Notes under the pieces: model-generated | Database searches by the model: none | What the model saw: the letters and a program-made list of their open reading frames with translations, nothing else | What the model was told of the DNA's origin: nothing | NCBI RefSeq assembly: GCF_002904165.1 | Contig: NZ_CVTD020000015.1 | Span: 124,001-188,000 of the forward strand | Source: Herbinix hemicellulosilytica | GTDB lineage: Bacteria; Bacillota; Clostridia; Lachnospirales; Lachnospiraceae | Reading direction: 5' to 3' | DNA: 64,000 nucleotides | In this document: positions 36,119-45,091 of the stretch, in pieces | How positions within the stretch are numbered: the first letter of the stretch is position 1 | How the letters are laid out: the number at the start of each line of letters is the position of its first letter | Position numbers and translations under genes: made by a program

Positions 36119-36489
36119 AAAACGATTTCTCTTTATGAGCTAAAATCTTTTTTACTATCTTTAGATAATTAGGTATATATTTTATAAAAATTATAAAAGC
36201 ATTTTCTTTCATAAATAAGGTTTATATATAGTTAAAATTATTTATCTGTTATATAATGTACCTGCTTTTTAGATATCTGTTTAAAAAACTTATTTCCCCA
36301 TTAAAATACAAAAGATTTAAATTTACTGAACTATTTGTCAAGCCGCTAAATTTTATATTTCTTTTAATTAAAATGCATAAATTCAAGGCACTGCTTGATT
36401 AGAGACCTGATAATTATACGTATATAATTATCAGGTCTCTAATCAAGCAGTGTTACTTGAAAAGTTATTATATTAAACTATATTAATTA
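36119..36489. other. AT-rich convergent intergenic region
   Basis: Lies between two convergent genes. I see no open frame of interest. Its only notable content is the long palindrome at 36389-36452, annotated separately. Confidence 0.6.
36389..36452. repeat. 30-bp perfect inverted repeat with 4-base centre
   Basis: The 30 bases at 36389-36418 are the exact reverse complement of 36423-36452, with CGTA between. The arms start CACTGCTTGATTAGAGACC and end in ATAATTATA. An outer imperfect stem (TTCAAG / CTTGAA) extends it to about 36382-36460. It lies between convergent genes and is not followed by a clear T-run on either side, so it may be a bidirectional terminator or a small mobile hairpin element. 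Confidence 0.85.
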
Positions 36490-36690
36490 TTAATCTTCAT
36501 TTCTTATTCTTCCGAAGAAGCTTAAGGAATATAAGCCTGCGATTCCTACCAGGGCATAAATAATTCTGGATACCCAGGTCATATCCCCAAAAATAGCTCT
36601 TACCAAATCAAATTCGAAAAATCCTATTAAGCCCCAGTTTAATGCACCTATAACTACAAGAACTAACGCAATATAATCCAATGTTTTCAT
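36490..36690 (-). CDS. DUF378 small membrane protein
   Basis: 66 aa with two membrane segments. The family pattern is plain: LDYIALVLVVIGALNWGLIG, then a short loop with F-D-L-V-R-A-I-F-G, then RIIYALVGIAGLYSL. I start at the second Met (36690) because AAAGGAGG lies just before it; the upstream in-frame Met at 36711 lies upstream of that site. Function unknown. Confidence 0.9.
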   Translation of the reverse strand: MKTLDYIALVLVVIGALNWGLIGFFEFDLVRAIFGDMTWVSRIIYALVGIAGLYSLSFFGRIRNED

Positions 36691-36808
36691 AAGAAACCTC
36701 CTTTTAGACATTAAAATGGTATTTTATCTTAATCTGCTTTGAGAAAAATCTCTGTTATTATAATTTCCATATCTTTCGCCTTTATGCATTGAGATTAAAA
36801 TATATAGC

Positions 36809-36837
36809 TTGTATCTGTTCTTTTATTTAAGTATAAT
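36809..36837 (+). promoter_or_regulatory. Sigma-A type promoter for the HlyD-like gene
   Basis: TTGTAT at 36809-36814, 17-base spacer, TATAAT at 36832-36837, about 30 bases before the TTG start. Confidence 0.65.
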
Positions 36838-36867
36838 ATAGAAGAATAGTAAAATGGGGGCGAAAGT

Positions 36868-38259
36868 TTGAGCAAAAATAGTAGGGTAGTTAAATTCAGA
36901 AAGAAAAGGACACTTAATATAGGTATCGTAATATTTTTGATTCTTTTCATCTACATTGCTATTAATACATATATTTATTTTACAAAAGAACATATATCCA
37001 TATATGAAGTGCAGGAAGGCTTCAATGTGGTAGACAATCGTATAACAGGCCTGGTTTTAAGGGAAGAACACTTAGTTTCTACCGATAAAGCAGGCTATGT
37101 TTATTATTTTCAAAAAGAAGGTGCCAGGGTAGCAAAAAATGCGTCGGTTTATTCTATAGATGAAAGCACTCAGATAATGGATATAATAACAAGCAGTGAT
37201 GATATAATAACCTTATCTGATTCAAGCAATGTACAATTACAGTATTTAATTAAAAAATTTCATAATATATATTCTGATCAAAAGTTTTCATATATATACG
37301 ATTTTAAGTCAGATATAGAAAGTGCCATGTATGATATGCTAAACCAAACTATGATTGAAAAAGGCCGTCAGATACAGGAAGATACCGGATTTGCCTATAC
37401 ATATGAAGTTTTCAAAAGCGAAACAAGCGGTGTCATATCGTATTATATGGATAATTACGAAACAGTAACTAAAGATACGATTACCAAAGATTTATTTGAT
37501 ACACAAAATTATAAACGGGTTTCACTTCGTACATCAAACCTGATTTCAACAAATACACCGGTATATAAAATTGTAACTTCAGAAAACTGGTCCATTATTC
37601 TTCCTCTTAACGCCGAACAATATGAAAAGTTGTCAGGTAAGGATAAAATAGAATTTACCATACTGAAAGACAATTTTACAACTAGGGCTCCCGTTAAAAT
37701 TTTTCAAAGTCCTTTAGACGGTTCTTATTATGCAGAGCTTGTTATGGACAAGCATATGTCAAATTACCTGGAAGACCGTTTTCTTGAAATAGATCTTCAT
37801 TTGGAAGCCGTAAAAGGTTTAAAGATACCTCTATCGGCAGTTACCACAAAAGATTTTTATTTAGTTCCTTTAAATTACTTTACATCAGGCGGTGACAGTG
37901 CTCAAAAGGGCTTAATTAAAGAAGAGTATGATAAAGATACAGGTGAAGTAAATTTGGTTTTTGTTCCTGCCGATATATATTATCAGGATGATATTTACGG
38001 TTATGTCGATACCAATCTGTTTAGCCCTAATACATGGATAAGGTCAACTGACGGAAACAGATACCAGCTTTCCGTAACAAATAAACTGACCGGGGTATAT
38101 AACGTAAATATGGGCTATGCCGTATTTAAACGGATAGAAATCCTTTATCAAAACGAATCCTATTGTATTGTTGATAAAAATACCTCTTACGGACTGGCCC
38201 TTTATGATCATATAGCCTTAGATTCGTCTACTGTTGTAGAACAAAAGATTATATATTAA
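36868..38259 (+). CDS. HlyD-like membrane-anchored protein upstream of ylmE-sepF
   Basis: 463 aa. A basic N-terminus is followed by one membrane segment (about residues 17-36); the rest is extracytoplasmic. Parts resemble biotinyl-lipoyl/HlyD adaptor folds: VLREEHLVSTDKAGYVYYFQKEGARVAKN, and later LKIPLSAVTTKDFYLVP. No transporter gene is adjacent; instead it sits before the SepF cluster, which hints at an envelope or division role. TTG start with GGGGGCG upstream. Function unknown. Confidence 0.75.
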   Translation: MSKNSRVVKFRKKRTLNIGIVIFLILFIYIAINTYIYFTKEHISIYEVQEGFNVVDNRITGLVLREEHLVSTDKAGYVYYFQKEGARVAKNASVYSIDESTQIMDIITSSDDIITLSDSSNVQLQYLIKKFHNIYSDQKFSYIYDFKSDIESAMYDMLNQTMIEKGRQIQEDTGFAYTYEVFKSETSGVISYYMDNYETVTKDTITKDLFDTQNYKRVSLRTSNLISTNTPVYKIVTSENWSIILPLNAEQYEKLSGKDKIEFTILKDNFTTRAPVKIFQSPLDGSYYAELVMDKHMSNYLEDRFLEIDLHLEAVKGLKIPLSAVTTKDFYLVPLNYFTSGGDSAQKGLIKEEYDKDTGEVNLVFVPADIYYQDDIYGYVDTNLFSPNTWIRSTDGNRYQLSVTNKLTGVYNVNMGYAVFKRIEILYQNESYCIVDKNTSYGLALYDHIALDSSTVVEQKIIY

Positions 38260-38285
38260 ATATTATAATAAACCGTTAAATAAAG

Positions 38286-38327
38286 GTATCATACTTATAT
38301 ATAAAAGTATCATGCTTATATATGGTA
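38286..38327. repeat. Imperfect 21-bp tandem duplication
   Basis: GTATCAT-A/G-CTTATATAT is repeated at 38286-38306 and 38307-38327 with a few differences, in the gap between the HlyD-like gene and ylmE. The end of the second unit runs into TATAAA, a possible -10 element. Confidence 0.6.
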
Positions 38328-38434
38328 TAAATTATATGTAATAATTAAAGTTGGAATTTATTCCGATAGATATATTAAACAGGCAGAAATCTCCATGATC
38401 CATTAAACCTTGTAACCGAAAGGAGAGATCAATA

Positions 38435-39187
38435 GTGGAAAAACGTTTTGAAGATACAACTATGGAAGAACGTTTGGCGGATATAAAGAAGCGAATAGAA
38501 GCTGCCTGCAAAAGGGCCGGAAGGGATGTCTCGGAAGTCACCCTAATAGCAGTCAGCAAAACAAAACCCGTTTCTATGATAGAAGAGGCCTATGAACTGG
38601 GTATCAGGCATTTCGGTGAAAATAAAGTCCAGGAGCTGGTTGATAAATACAATGAACTGAATAAAAAATATGGTGACTCTATTAAATGGCATCAAATCGG
38701 TCACCTGCAAAGAAACAAGGTAAAACAGGTTATAGATAAGGCTGTTTTGATACATTCGGTTGATTCATTGCGCCTTGGCCAAAAAATTGAAGAAGAAGCG
38801 GCAAAAAAGAATATAGTCTGCGATATTTTGATAGAAGTCAATATTGCCGATGAAGAAACGAAATACGGTATAAATCCTGATGAACTTATTCCTTTGTTTA
38901 CGGAACTGATCCGCATGCCCCATATAAGGGTAAGAGGTTTGATGGCTGTGCCGCCTATTGTTGATGATCCTGAAAAAAATAGGAAGTATTTTAGTAAATT
39001 GCGACAATTATTTATTGACATAAAATCAAAAAACATTGATAATGGTGATAACAAGATATATTTTGATCCTGATAACTTCAATATTCTCTCAATGGGTATG
39101 ACCAATGATTATGAAGTAGCCATTGAAGAAGGGGCCACTATGGTTCGAATTGGGACAGGCATTTTCGGTGAAAGAGAATATAAATAG
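38435..39187 (+). CDS. ylmE: YggS/YlmE family PLP-binding protein
   Basis: 250 aa pyridoxal 5'-phosphate homeostasis protein, a single-domain TIM barrel with the N-terminal-domain fold of alanine racemase. PLP lysine is K42 in IAVSKTKP; HFGENKVQEL, WHQIGHLQRNK and SMGMTNDYEVAIEEG are family signatures. GTG start with AAGGAGAG upstream. It is the first of ylmE-sepF-ylmH, the conserved division-linked cluster. Confidence 0.95.
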   Translation: MEKRFEDTTMEERLADIKKRIEAACKRAGRDVSEVTLIAVSKTKPVSMIEEAYELGIRHFGENKVQELVDKYNELNKKYGDSIKWHQIGHLQRNKVKQVIDKAVLIHSVDSLRLGQKIEEEAAKKNIVCDILIEVNIADEETKYGINPDELIPLFTELIRMPHIRVRGLMAVPPIVDDPEKNRKYFSKLRQLFIDIKSKNIDNGDNKIYFDPDNFNILSMGMTNDYEVAIEEGATMVRIGTGIFGEREYK

Positions 39188-39225
39188 TTATTATAAAGTC
39201 CATAAAGATAGGAGTGTCTATAGGG

Positions 39226-39783
39226 ATGTCGAATATTTTCAAGAGCTTTTTAAATTCTATGAAACTTACAGATGAAGATGATTTTGATAGCTATTTGGAC
39301 GATGAGGAGCTTGAGCCTAAAAAGCCCGGACTTTTTGAGAGGAAAACAGCAGACGAAGAATCTGAAGAACTTCCTAAGCGTCCGCCAGTTCAATCGAAAG
39401 TACATAATACTTCAGAGAAAAAAGAAAGGTTTAAAAGCGTGGAAAGAACCTCTAACGGTAAAGTTGTTCCGATTAGGACTACATCTAAGGGATTTGAAGT
39501 TTGTATTATTAAACCTACTTCTTTTGAGGATTCACAGGTTATCTGTGACATGCTTTTAACCGGCAGAGCCACCATTATTAACCTGGAAGGCTTTGATGAC
39601 AAACTGGCACAACGGACAATGGATTTTGTATCAGGTTCGGTATATGCTATAAACGGCAGGCTCCATCGCATTTCAAGCTGCATATTCATAGTTTCTCCGG
39701 ATACTGTTGATATTTCGGGAGACTACCTGGATATGATCAGGGAAGACGGCTTTGAACCGCCTACATTTAACACAAAATTCTAA
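39226..39783 (+). CDS. sepF: Cell division protein SepF
   Basis: 185 aa FtsZ-binding membrane anchor. The N-terminal amphipathic helix (MSNIFKSFLNSMKL), an acidic then basic linker, and the C-terminal SepF fold (VCIIKPTSFEDSQVICDMLLTG, TIINLEGFDDKLAQRTMDFVSG) are present. ATG 39226 is chosen: AGGAG at 39210-39214 is well spaced, and the in-frame GTG at 39214 overlaps it. Confidence 0.94.
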   Translation: MSNIFKSFLNSMKLTDEDDFDSYLDDEELEPKKPGLFERKTADEESEELPKRPPVQSKVHNTSEKKERFKSVERTSNGKVVPIRTTSKGFEVCIIKPTSFEDSQVICDMLLTGRATIINLEGFDDKLAQRTMDFVSGSVYAINGRLHRISSCIFIVSPDTVDISGDYLDMIREDGFEPPTFNTKF

Positions 39784-39802
39784 ACGAGGAACATAATTAT
39801 AT

Positions 39803-40567
39803 ATGCAAAAAGAAGATCAAATACTACAAAGGCGCTTCCGGGACCTTGCTTACATGGCAGACAGTCGGGGAATTGTTTTGTTTACCGATTTTTTAAATTT
39901 ACATGAGCAGAATTTATTCTACGAAATAAAAAATGAATTGCCTAATTTAAAATATTTTTCCTCTGGCGGATACCGTGATGCCGAAAGGAAAATGTTTTGC
40001 TTTTGCGGCGATTATTCTTTAGATAATGAAGATGAAATTGATTATCCGATATCATGCCTTCATATAAAACCTAAGAATCCTAAATTCTCTGACAGCCTTA
40101 CTCACAGGGACATCTTGGGGGCGGTCTTAAATTTGGGGATTGAGCGAAATAAGATAGGGGATATTATTATGGAAAATAATGAAGCTTATCTTTTTTGCTG
40201 CTCATCCATATATGACTATATAATAAATCAGCTTACTAAAGTAAAACATACAATGGTTAGCACTTCCCTTATAGATATCCGGGATTTTACTTACAAACCC
40301 AACTTAAAACCTGTTACGGGTACCGTTTCTTCCGTTCGTTTAGACAGTATCTTGGCTGTAGCCTTTAACGGATCGCGAAGCAGCCTTTCCGGCCTTATAG
40401 AAGGTGGAAAAGTATTTGTTAACGGAAAAAACATATTATATAACAGTTATAATCTGAAAGAAAACGATATTGTATCGGTACGAGGCTACGGCAGATTTAT
40501 TTATGCAGGGACACTAAACCAGACCAAAAAGGGAAGATATATGGTAAAAGTATTATTGTATCAATAG
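39803..40567 (+). CDS. ylmH: YlmH family S4-domain RNA-binding protein
   Basis: 254 aa. The C-terminal third is an S4 RNA-binding domain (VRLDSILAVAFNGSRSSLSGLIEGGKVFVNG). The N-terminal part has the YlmH-specific fold with RDAERKMFCF. Relatives have been linked to ribosome rescue by binding stalled 50S subunits. CGAGGA precedes the ATG. The usual next gene, divIVA, is missing here. Confidence 0.92.
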   Translation: MQKEDQILQRRFRDLAYMADSRGIVLFTDFLNLHEQNLFYEIKNELPNLKYFSSGGYRDAERKMFCFCGDYSLDNEDEIDYPISCLHIKPKNPKFSDSLTHRDILGAVLNLGIERNKIGDIIMENNEAYLFCCSSIYDYIINQLTKVKHTMVSTSLIDIRDFTYKPNLKPVTGTVSSVRLDSILAVAFNGSRSSLSGLIEGGKVFVNGKNILYNSYNLKENDIVSVRGYGRFIYAGTLNQTKKGRYMVKVLLYQ

Positions 40568-40575
40568 CTTATATT

Positions 40576-40710
40576 ATGTTAAGTTTCGATATTGATTATA
40601 ATATTGTTCCGATTGCAAAACTGTTACAAGATACGGCTAAGCAGGCAAAAGATCGGCAAATTACCATAGACGAAGATTTTAAAATTATTTATAAAAGGGG
40701 GAGAGCATAA
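40576..40710 (+). CDS. Possible 44-aa small protein between ylmH and aroB
   Basis: An open frame of 44 codons from ATG 40576. The product starts MLSFDIDYNIVPIAKLL and ends IDEDFKIIYKRGRA. Amino-acid content is protein-like, but there is no good ribosome binding site before the ATG and the frame stays open backwards into ylmH. It may be a true small gene, a remnant of a longer one, or chance. Confidence 0.35.
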   Translation: MLSFDIDYNIVPIAKLLQDTAKQAKDRQITIDEDFKIIYKRGRA

Positions 40711-40742
40711 CCTCGTCTTTGGGTTATAGGATGCGGTTATGC
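40705..40742 (+). promoter_or_regulatory. Two competing hairpins just upstream of aroB
   Basis: GCATAACC at 40705-40712 can pair with GGTTATGC at 40735-40742, followed by AATTTTTA. The same left arm can instead pair with GGTTAT at 40722-40727. The structures exclude each other, as in attenuators. The aroB ATG is eight bases after the second arm. Confidence 0.35.
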
Positions 40743-40749
40743 AATTTTT

Positions 40750-41841
40750 ATGCAACAAGAAAAAATCATTGTAAATTATGAAGGTAAACCGGCATATGAA
40801 ATCATCTTTGACAAAGATTTTTCAGGCCTTAAAGATGCCATAATTTCTCTTGGCCTGCAAAATCGGCGTTTTATGATTATAACTGATTCAAATGTGGGAA
40901 AATTCTATTTAAATGAATGCATAAAAAATTTGGAACCGGTTGCCGCAAGTATCAGCAGTTTTACTTTTGATGCCGGTGAAGAAAGTAAAAACCTTAATAC
41001 CGTAAACTTAGTCTATCAGCGTCTTATAGAAGAAAAATTTGACCGTTATGATATAATTATAGCTCTTGGAGGGGGAGTTGTGGGCGATTTGGCCGGATTT
41101 GCGGCCGCCACTTATTTAAGGGGTATCGATTTTATTCAAGTACCGACCACCTTGCTTTCCATGGTTGATTCCAGTATAGGCGGAAAAACCGGAGTAGATT
41201 TTATGGCGTATAAAAACATGATTGGTGCTTTCCATCAGCCTAAACTGGTATATATGAACCTTTCTGCCTTAAATTCTCTTCCGAAAAGGGAATTTAATTC
41301 AGGTATGAGCGAGGTAATTAAACACGGCTTGATTAAGAATGCCGCTTATTATAAATGGTTATGCGATAACAGGGATAAAATCAGCTTGCTGGACTATGAA
41401 ACCCTTAAGCAGATGATAATAAGAAGCTGTATTATTAAGAAAAATGTAGTAGAAGCAGACCCCAAAGAAAAAGGAGAAAGGGCTCTTCTTAATTTCGGCC
41501 ATACAATCGGACATGCCATAGAAAAATTGCTGGATTTTAAATTTTTACATGGCGAATGTATTGCGGTCGGTATGATTGCGGCTGGATATATTTCATATAA
41601 ACGTGGATTTATTAATAAATCCGAGCTGGATGATATAATCGGCTTAATTAAATCCTTTGATCTTCCGACAAGCATAAGTGGCTTATCACCTGAAGAAGTC
41701 TATAACGTTACTAAACTGGATAAAAAAATGAAATCCGACAAGATTAAATTTATATGTTTGGAAAGAATCGGAACTGCATTTATAGATATGACCGTATCAA
41801 AAGATGAGATTATAGAAGCAGTTCAATTTGTCCTTGAATAA
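40750..41841 (+). CDS. aroB: 3-dehydroquinate synthase
   Basis: 363 aa NAD-dependent enzyme of the shikimate pathway. Motifs: ALGGGVVGDLAGFAAATYLRG, PTTLLSMVDSSIGGKTGVD, NMIGAFHQPKLV, SEVIKHGLI and FGHTIGHAIE with zinc-binding residues. The ATG at 40750 fits the N-terminus of the family, although its ribosome binding site is poor (AGGAT about 18 bases upstream). No other aro gene is nearby. Confidence 0.95.
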   Translation: MQQEKIIVNYEGKPAYEIIFDKDFSGLKDAIISLGLQNRRFMIITDSNVGKFYLNECIKNLEPVAASISSFTFDAGEESKNLNTVNLVYQRLIEEKFDRYDIIIALGGGVVGDLAGFAAATYLRGIDFIQVPTTLLSMVDSSIGGKTGVDFMAYKNMIGAFHQPKLVYMNLSALNSLPKREFNSGMSEVIKHGLIKNAAYYKWLCDNRDKISLLDYETLKQMIIRSCIIKKNVVEADPKEKGERALLNFGHTIGHAIEKLLDFKFLHGECIAVGMIAAGYISYKRGFINKSELDDIIGLIKSFDLPTSISGLSPEEVYNVTKLDKKMKSDKIKFICLERIGTAFIDMTVSKDEIIEAVQFVLE

Positions 41842-41890
41842 AATCAAAATTATCTGCTTTTGCATTTTTATAAAATTTGGAGAGGTATTT

Positions 41891-42451
41891 ATGAAACAAC
41901 GGATAAAACATTTAATATATTTTATAATATTGCTGGCAATAGACCAGGCCTCAAAATACTGGGCCAGAATAAATTTACGGAAAAACGGGCCCATAAGTAT
42001 ACTTCCCGGAGTTCTTAAGCTTCAGTACCATGAAAATACCGGAGCCGTATGGGGTATTTTGACCGGAAAGACCGCTATGCTTTCGGTCATCACCGTAATT
42101 CTTTCGATTCTGCTTGTATTTTTGTATTTTCAGATACCTAAAGATAAAAAATACCGTCCTATTCAAATTATATGGGTATTTATCCTGGCAGGGGCTGTCG
42201 GTAATTTTATAGACCGGATAACTTTAAAATATGTTGTTGATTTTATTTATTTTGAACTTATTGATTTTCCCATTTTCAATATAGCAGACAGCTATCTTAC
42301 CGTATCCTGTTTATTACTGTTAATCCTGGGTATTTTTTATTATAAAGAAAGTGATCTGGAATTTTTGGATAACATATTCAAAAAAAGACCTAAAGTAAAT
42401 GATGCAATGGATAAGGAGAATATTAAGGATGATTTATCCGATGGACGATGA
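41891..42451 (+). CDS. lspA: Lipoprotein signal peptidase (signal peptidase II)
   Basis: 186 aa aspartic protease with four membrane segments that cleaves prolipoproteins before the lipid-modified Cys. Conserved D18 in AIDQASKYW; catalytic D108 in NFIDRI and D133 in FNIADSY. ATG 41891 follows GGAGAGG; an in-frame ATG 63 bases upstream has none. The C-terminal tail is charged and longer than usual. The end overlaps rluD by 23 bases. Confidence 0.95.
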   Translation: MKQRIKHLIYFIILLAIDQASKYWARINLRKNGPISILPGVLKLQYHENTGAVWGILTGKTAMLSVITVILSILLVFLYFQIPKDKKYRPIQIIWVFILAGAVGNFIDRITLKYVVDFIYFELIDFPIFNIADSYLTVSCLLLLILGIFYYKESDLEFLDNIFKKRPKVNDAMDKENIKDDLSDGR

Positions 42452-43403
42452 CCTTTTGGAAGATATAGAAGAACAGGAGCAAATAATCCGGATTGAAGTA
42501 GAGGACGAATATAACAATGTCCGGATTGACAAATACCTGTCAACGGTTATGGATGATTTATCCAGATCCTATCTTCAGAAACTTATTACGGAAGAAAAAG
42601 TTTTAGTAGAAGGAAAAGCCGTAAAAGCCAATTTTAAGGTCAAAGGCGGCCAGACTATAGAAATATACCTACCTGAACCTAAAGAGACAGAAATTGTGCC
42701 CGAAAACATTCCCATAAATATAATTTATGAAGATGCCGATATCATAGTTATAAACAAACCTAAAGGCCTGGTAGTACATCCCGCACCGGGGCACGAAACA
42801 GGCACTTTGGTCAACGCTTTACTGTATCATTGCAGGGGGCAATTATCCGGGATAAACGGGGTTTTAAGGCCCGGAATAGTCCATCGCATAGACAAAGATA
42901 CAACAGGAGTAATCGTAGCCTGTAAAAACGATAATGCCCACAGGTTTATAGCAGAGCAATTAAAAGTACATTCTATCACAAGAGTTTACCATGCAATAGT
43001 TTATAACAGTTTCAAAGAAGAAAGCGGGAGAGTGGAAGCAAGTATCGGAAGGCATCCGAAAGACCGCAAGAAAATGGCTGTTAACGTAAGAAACGGAAAA
43101 TATGCGGCTACAAATTACCGGGTTATTGAAAACTTAGGCAATTACGCCTATATAGAATGCCGGCTGGAAACCGGCCGTACCCATCAAATCAGGGTACATA
43201 TGGCAAGTATCAATCATCCGGTAGTCGGCGATACAGTATACGGCCCGGCAAAAGACCCTTTTAAGCTGGAAGGCCAGGCATTGCATGCCGGCGTACTTGG
43301 ATTTATTCATCCCACCACCCGCAAATACGTGGAATTTCAGGCTCCTTTGCCGGATTATTTTAATGATTTACTAATGAAATTAAGATTGACCGTAAGGGGA
43401 TAA
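42429..43403 (+). CDS. rluD: RluD-type 23S rRNA pseudouridine synthase
   Basis: About 324 aa. An N-terminal S4 domain (VRIDKYLSTVMDDLSRSYLQ) is followed by the catalytic domain with HRIDKDTTG from H152, the catalytic residue being D155, and ETGRTHQIRVHM. The start at 42429 uses AAGGAG at 42414-42419. It overlaps the end of lspA, so the pair is co-transcribed. The exact uridines modified cannot be read from sequence. Confidence 0.93.
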   Translation: MIYPMDDDLLEDIEEQEQIIRIEVEDEYNNVRIDKYLSTVMDDLSRSYLQKLITEEKVLVEGKAVKANFKVKGGQTIEIYLPEPKETEIVPENIPINIIYEDADIIVINKPKGLVVHPAPGHETGTLVNALLYHCRGQLSGINGVLRPGIVHRIDKDTTGVIVACKNDNAHRFIAEQLKVHSITRVYHAIVYNSFKEESGRVEASIGRHPKDRKKMAVNVRNGKYAATNYRVIENLGNYAYIECRLETGRTHQIRVHMASINHPVVGDTVYGPAKDPFKLEGQALHAGVLGFIHPTTRKYVEFQAPLPDYFNDLLMKLRLTVRG

Positions 43404-43408
43404 TATCG

Positions 43409-44713
43409 GTGAAAAGAACAGCTATCGAACATTTATTGAAATGGAGTCAAAATGAAGATGTCAGGCCTGTTATACTTACCGGCGCCAAAGGTGTCGGTAA
43501 AACCTACCTGGCATGCGATTTTGCGAAATCATTTTATGAGCAGTTCCTTTATGTAAACTTCGAACATGATGCAATGGCATCCGAGCTGTTTAAGTCTAAA
43601 GATCCTTTTAAAGTTTCAGCCCTTTTACTGGAGTATTATAGTGTGAATAAGACCGGCTTATCGCTAGATAATTTAAGCGGGGACAGGCTTTTGATACTTG
43701 ACGAAGTAAGCCACTGTCCGGATGCCCTAAATATGCTTGCAGAACTCCAGTTTACGGGAGAATTTCACCGTATTATAGCCATATCCAGCAGTCCTATAAA
43801 AAAAGAAGTACTTGATCTGTATTATCATATTCCGGTTTATCCTTTGCTCTTTAATGAATTTTTAGTGGCAATAGCAAAGGACTGGTACATAGAAACGATT
43901 ATAACCCATTTTGAAACGGATAAAAAAATACCAGAAATAGTCCATAAAGAACTCCTTAGCCTTTTTAATCTCTATCTTATAATCGGCGGAATGCCTGGTA
44001 TAATCAATGAATACCTTAACTTTGACAATCTTTTAAACATAACCGAAAACCACATGCTTTTGATGGGTACATACAGAAGTTACCTAAGCAATATCAGTTC
44101 GGACAGTGAAGCATTGAAAATGAATCAGGTTCTTGGCAGTATCCCTTTACAGTTGCTGAAAGAAAATAAAAAGTTTCAATACAAACTGATCCGAAAAGGG
44201 ACTACCCATGCCATGTATAAGGAATCAATACAAAACCTGGCAGACAGAAATTACATTATTCCAAGCTATAAAATTACAAGCGATGAACTTTCAAAAATTA
44301 ATGCCATACTGGAAGAAAATAGGCTGAATGTAAACGAATTAACCAGTTTCAAACTTTATCTTTCAGATGTGGGTATTCTTAATTCACTTATATCAAAACA
44401 GGTTAAACCTCCATTTAACAACCTTGCATCAAAGGCTATCATGGAAAACTATGTAGCCGAAAACTTGCAGGCCAACGGTTATCCTATAATGTTCTGGGAA
44501 TCTGATTCTACGGCTAAAATTGATTTTTTAATTCCTAAAGACGGATATATAATACCGGTGGAGTTGTTCACCGACGAAAATACCCGATCAAAGAATCTCA
44601 GCGTTTTAAAACAGAAGACTGACTTCCCTTATGCCATTAAAATATCTTCAAGAAATTTCGGTTACTCAAAAAATGTAAAGTATGTTCCATATTATGCGGT
44701 ATTTTGCATATAA
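43409..44713 (+). CDS. AAA ATPase with DUF4143 C-terminal domain
   Basis: 434 aa. Walker A GAKGVGKT at 25-32 and Walker B LLILDEVS near residue 97 belong to the AAA_14 type; the C-terminal DUF4143 region usually carries a nuclease-like fold. Here the expected D-x(n)-E-x-K reads KIDFLIPKDGYIIPVELF, with Lys replaced by Phe, so nuclease activity is doubtful. GTG start five bases after rluD. Role unknown; such proteins are common and fast-moving in Clostridia. Confidence 0.85.
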   Translation: MKRTAIEHLLKWSQNEDVRPVILTGAKGVGKTYLACDFAKSFYEQFLYVNFEHDAMASELFKSKDPFKVSALLLEYYSVNKTGLSLDNLSGDRLLILDEVSHCPDALNMLAELQFTGEFHRIIAISSSPIKKEVLDLYYHIPVYPLLFNEFLVAIAKDWYIETIITHFETDKKIPEIVHKELLSLFNLYLIIGGMPGIINEYLNFDNLLNITENHMLLMGTYRSYLSNISSDSEALKMNQVLGSIPLQLLKENKKFQYKLIRKGTTHAMYKESIQNLADRNYIIPSYKITSDELSKINAILEENRLNVNELTSFKLYLSDVGILNSLISKQVKPPFNNLASKAIMENYVAENLQANGYPIMFWESDSTAKIDFLIPKDGYIIPVELFTDENTRSKNLSVLKQKTDFPYAIKISSRNFGYSKNVKYVPYYAVFCI

Positions 44714-44847
44714 TTTATTTCCATTATTCGAATAAAAAATTTCATTTTGCCGATAAAAAAACCTTTAGTCCTATGATGTAAAATAAAACGGATGCGATTT
44801 ATTAAATGAAATGTAACAAAATATAAAAAATTGCATTCCTTTTTAGC

Positions 44848-44876
44848 TTGACTTTCTTTTTCTATTACTATAGAAT
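44848..44876 (+). promoter_or_regulatory. Promoter upstream of the BlaI-type gene
   Basis: TTGACT at 44848-44853, 17-base spacer and TAGAAT at 44871-44876. The operator-like repeats start about 16 bases downstream of the -10. Confidence 0.5.
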
Positions 44877-44925
44877 ATTGATACAACGTTGCTACTACAT
44901 TTGTCGTTTATTATTGTTATATTTT

Positions 44926-44948
44926 TCTACAACAGTAGTATTATAATT
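44926..44948 (+). promoter_or_regulatory. BlaI/MecI-type operator, copy 1
   Basis: TCTAC-AACA-GTAGTAT at 44926-44941, running into TATAAT (44941-44946), so it overlaps a possible -10 element. The 16-base core pattern is shared with sites at 45043 and 56009. Confidence 0.6.
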
Positions 44949-45042
44949 CAAAATAATGATATGGCTAGTTGAATAAAATACATTTCTTTTGCAGCTAAAA
45001 ATTTTATCAGTCTTAGAAGGTATTTTAACAGCTTATGTTTTT

Positions 45043-45066
45043 TCTACATATGTAGTATGTGTATAT
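45043..45066 (+). promoter_or_regulatory. BlaI/MecI-type operator, copy 2
   Basis: TCTAC-ATAT-GTAGTAT at 45043-45058; the inner CTACATATGTAG (45044-45055) is a perfect palindrome and fits the TACA/TGTA consensus of BlaI and MecI. It lies about 35 bases before the repressor start and is followed by TATATT, so binding should block transcription. Confidence 0.7.
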
Positions 45067-45091
45067 TTATTTTAAAGGGGTGTATCATACT

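Larger units (their letters stand above)
44714..45091 (+). promoter_or_regulatory. Regulatory region of the BlaI-type gene
   Basis: Noncoding 378 bases holding a promoter (44848-44876) and at least two copies of a CTAC-N4-GTAG operator plus one degenerate copy at 44893-44908 (TACTACATTTGTCGTT). The nearest same-strand gene is the BlaI-type repressor, so autoregulation is likely. Confidence 0.6.
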
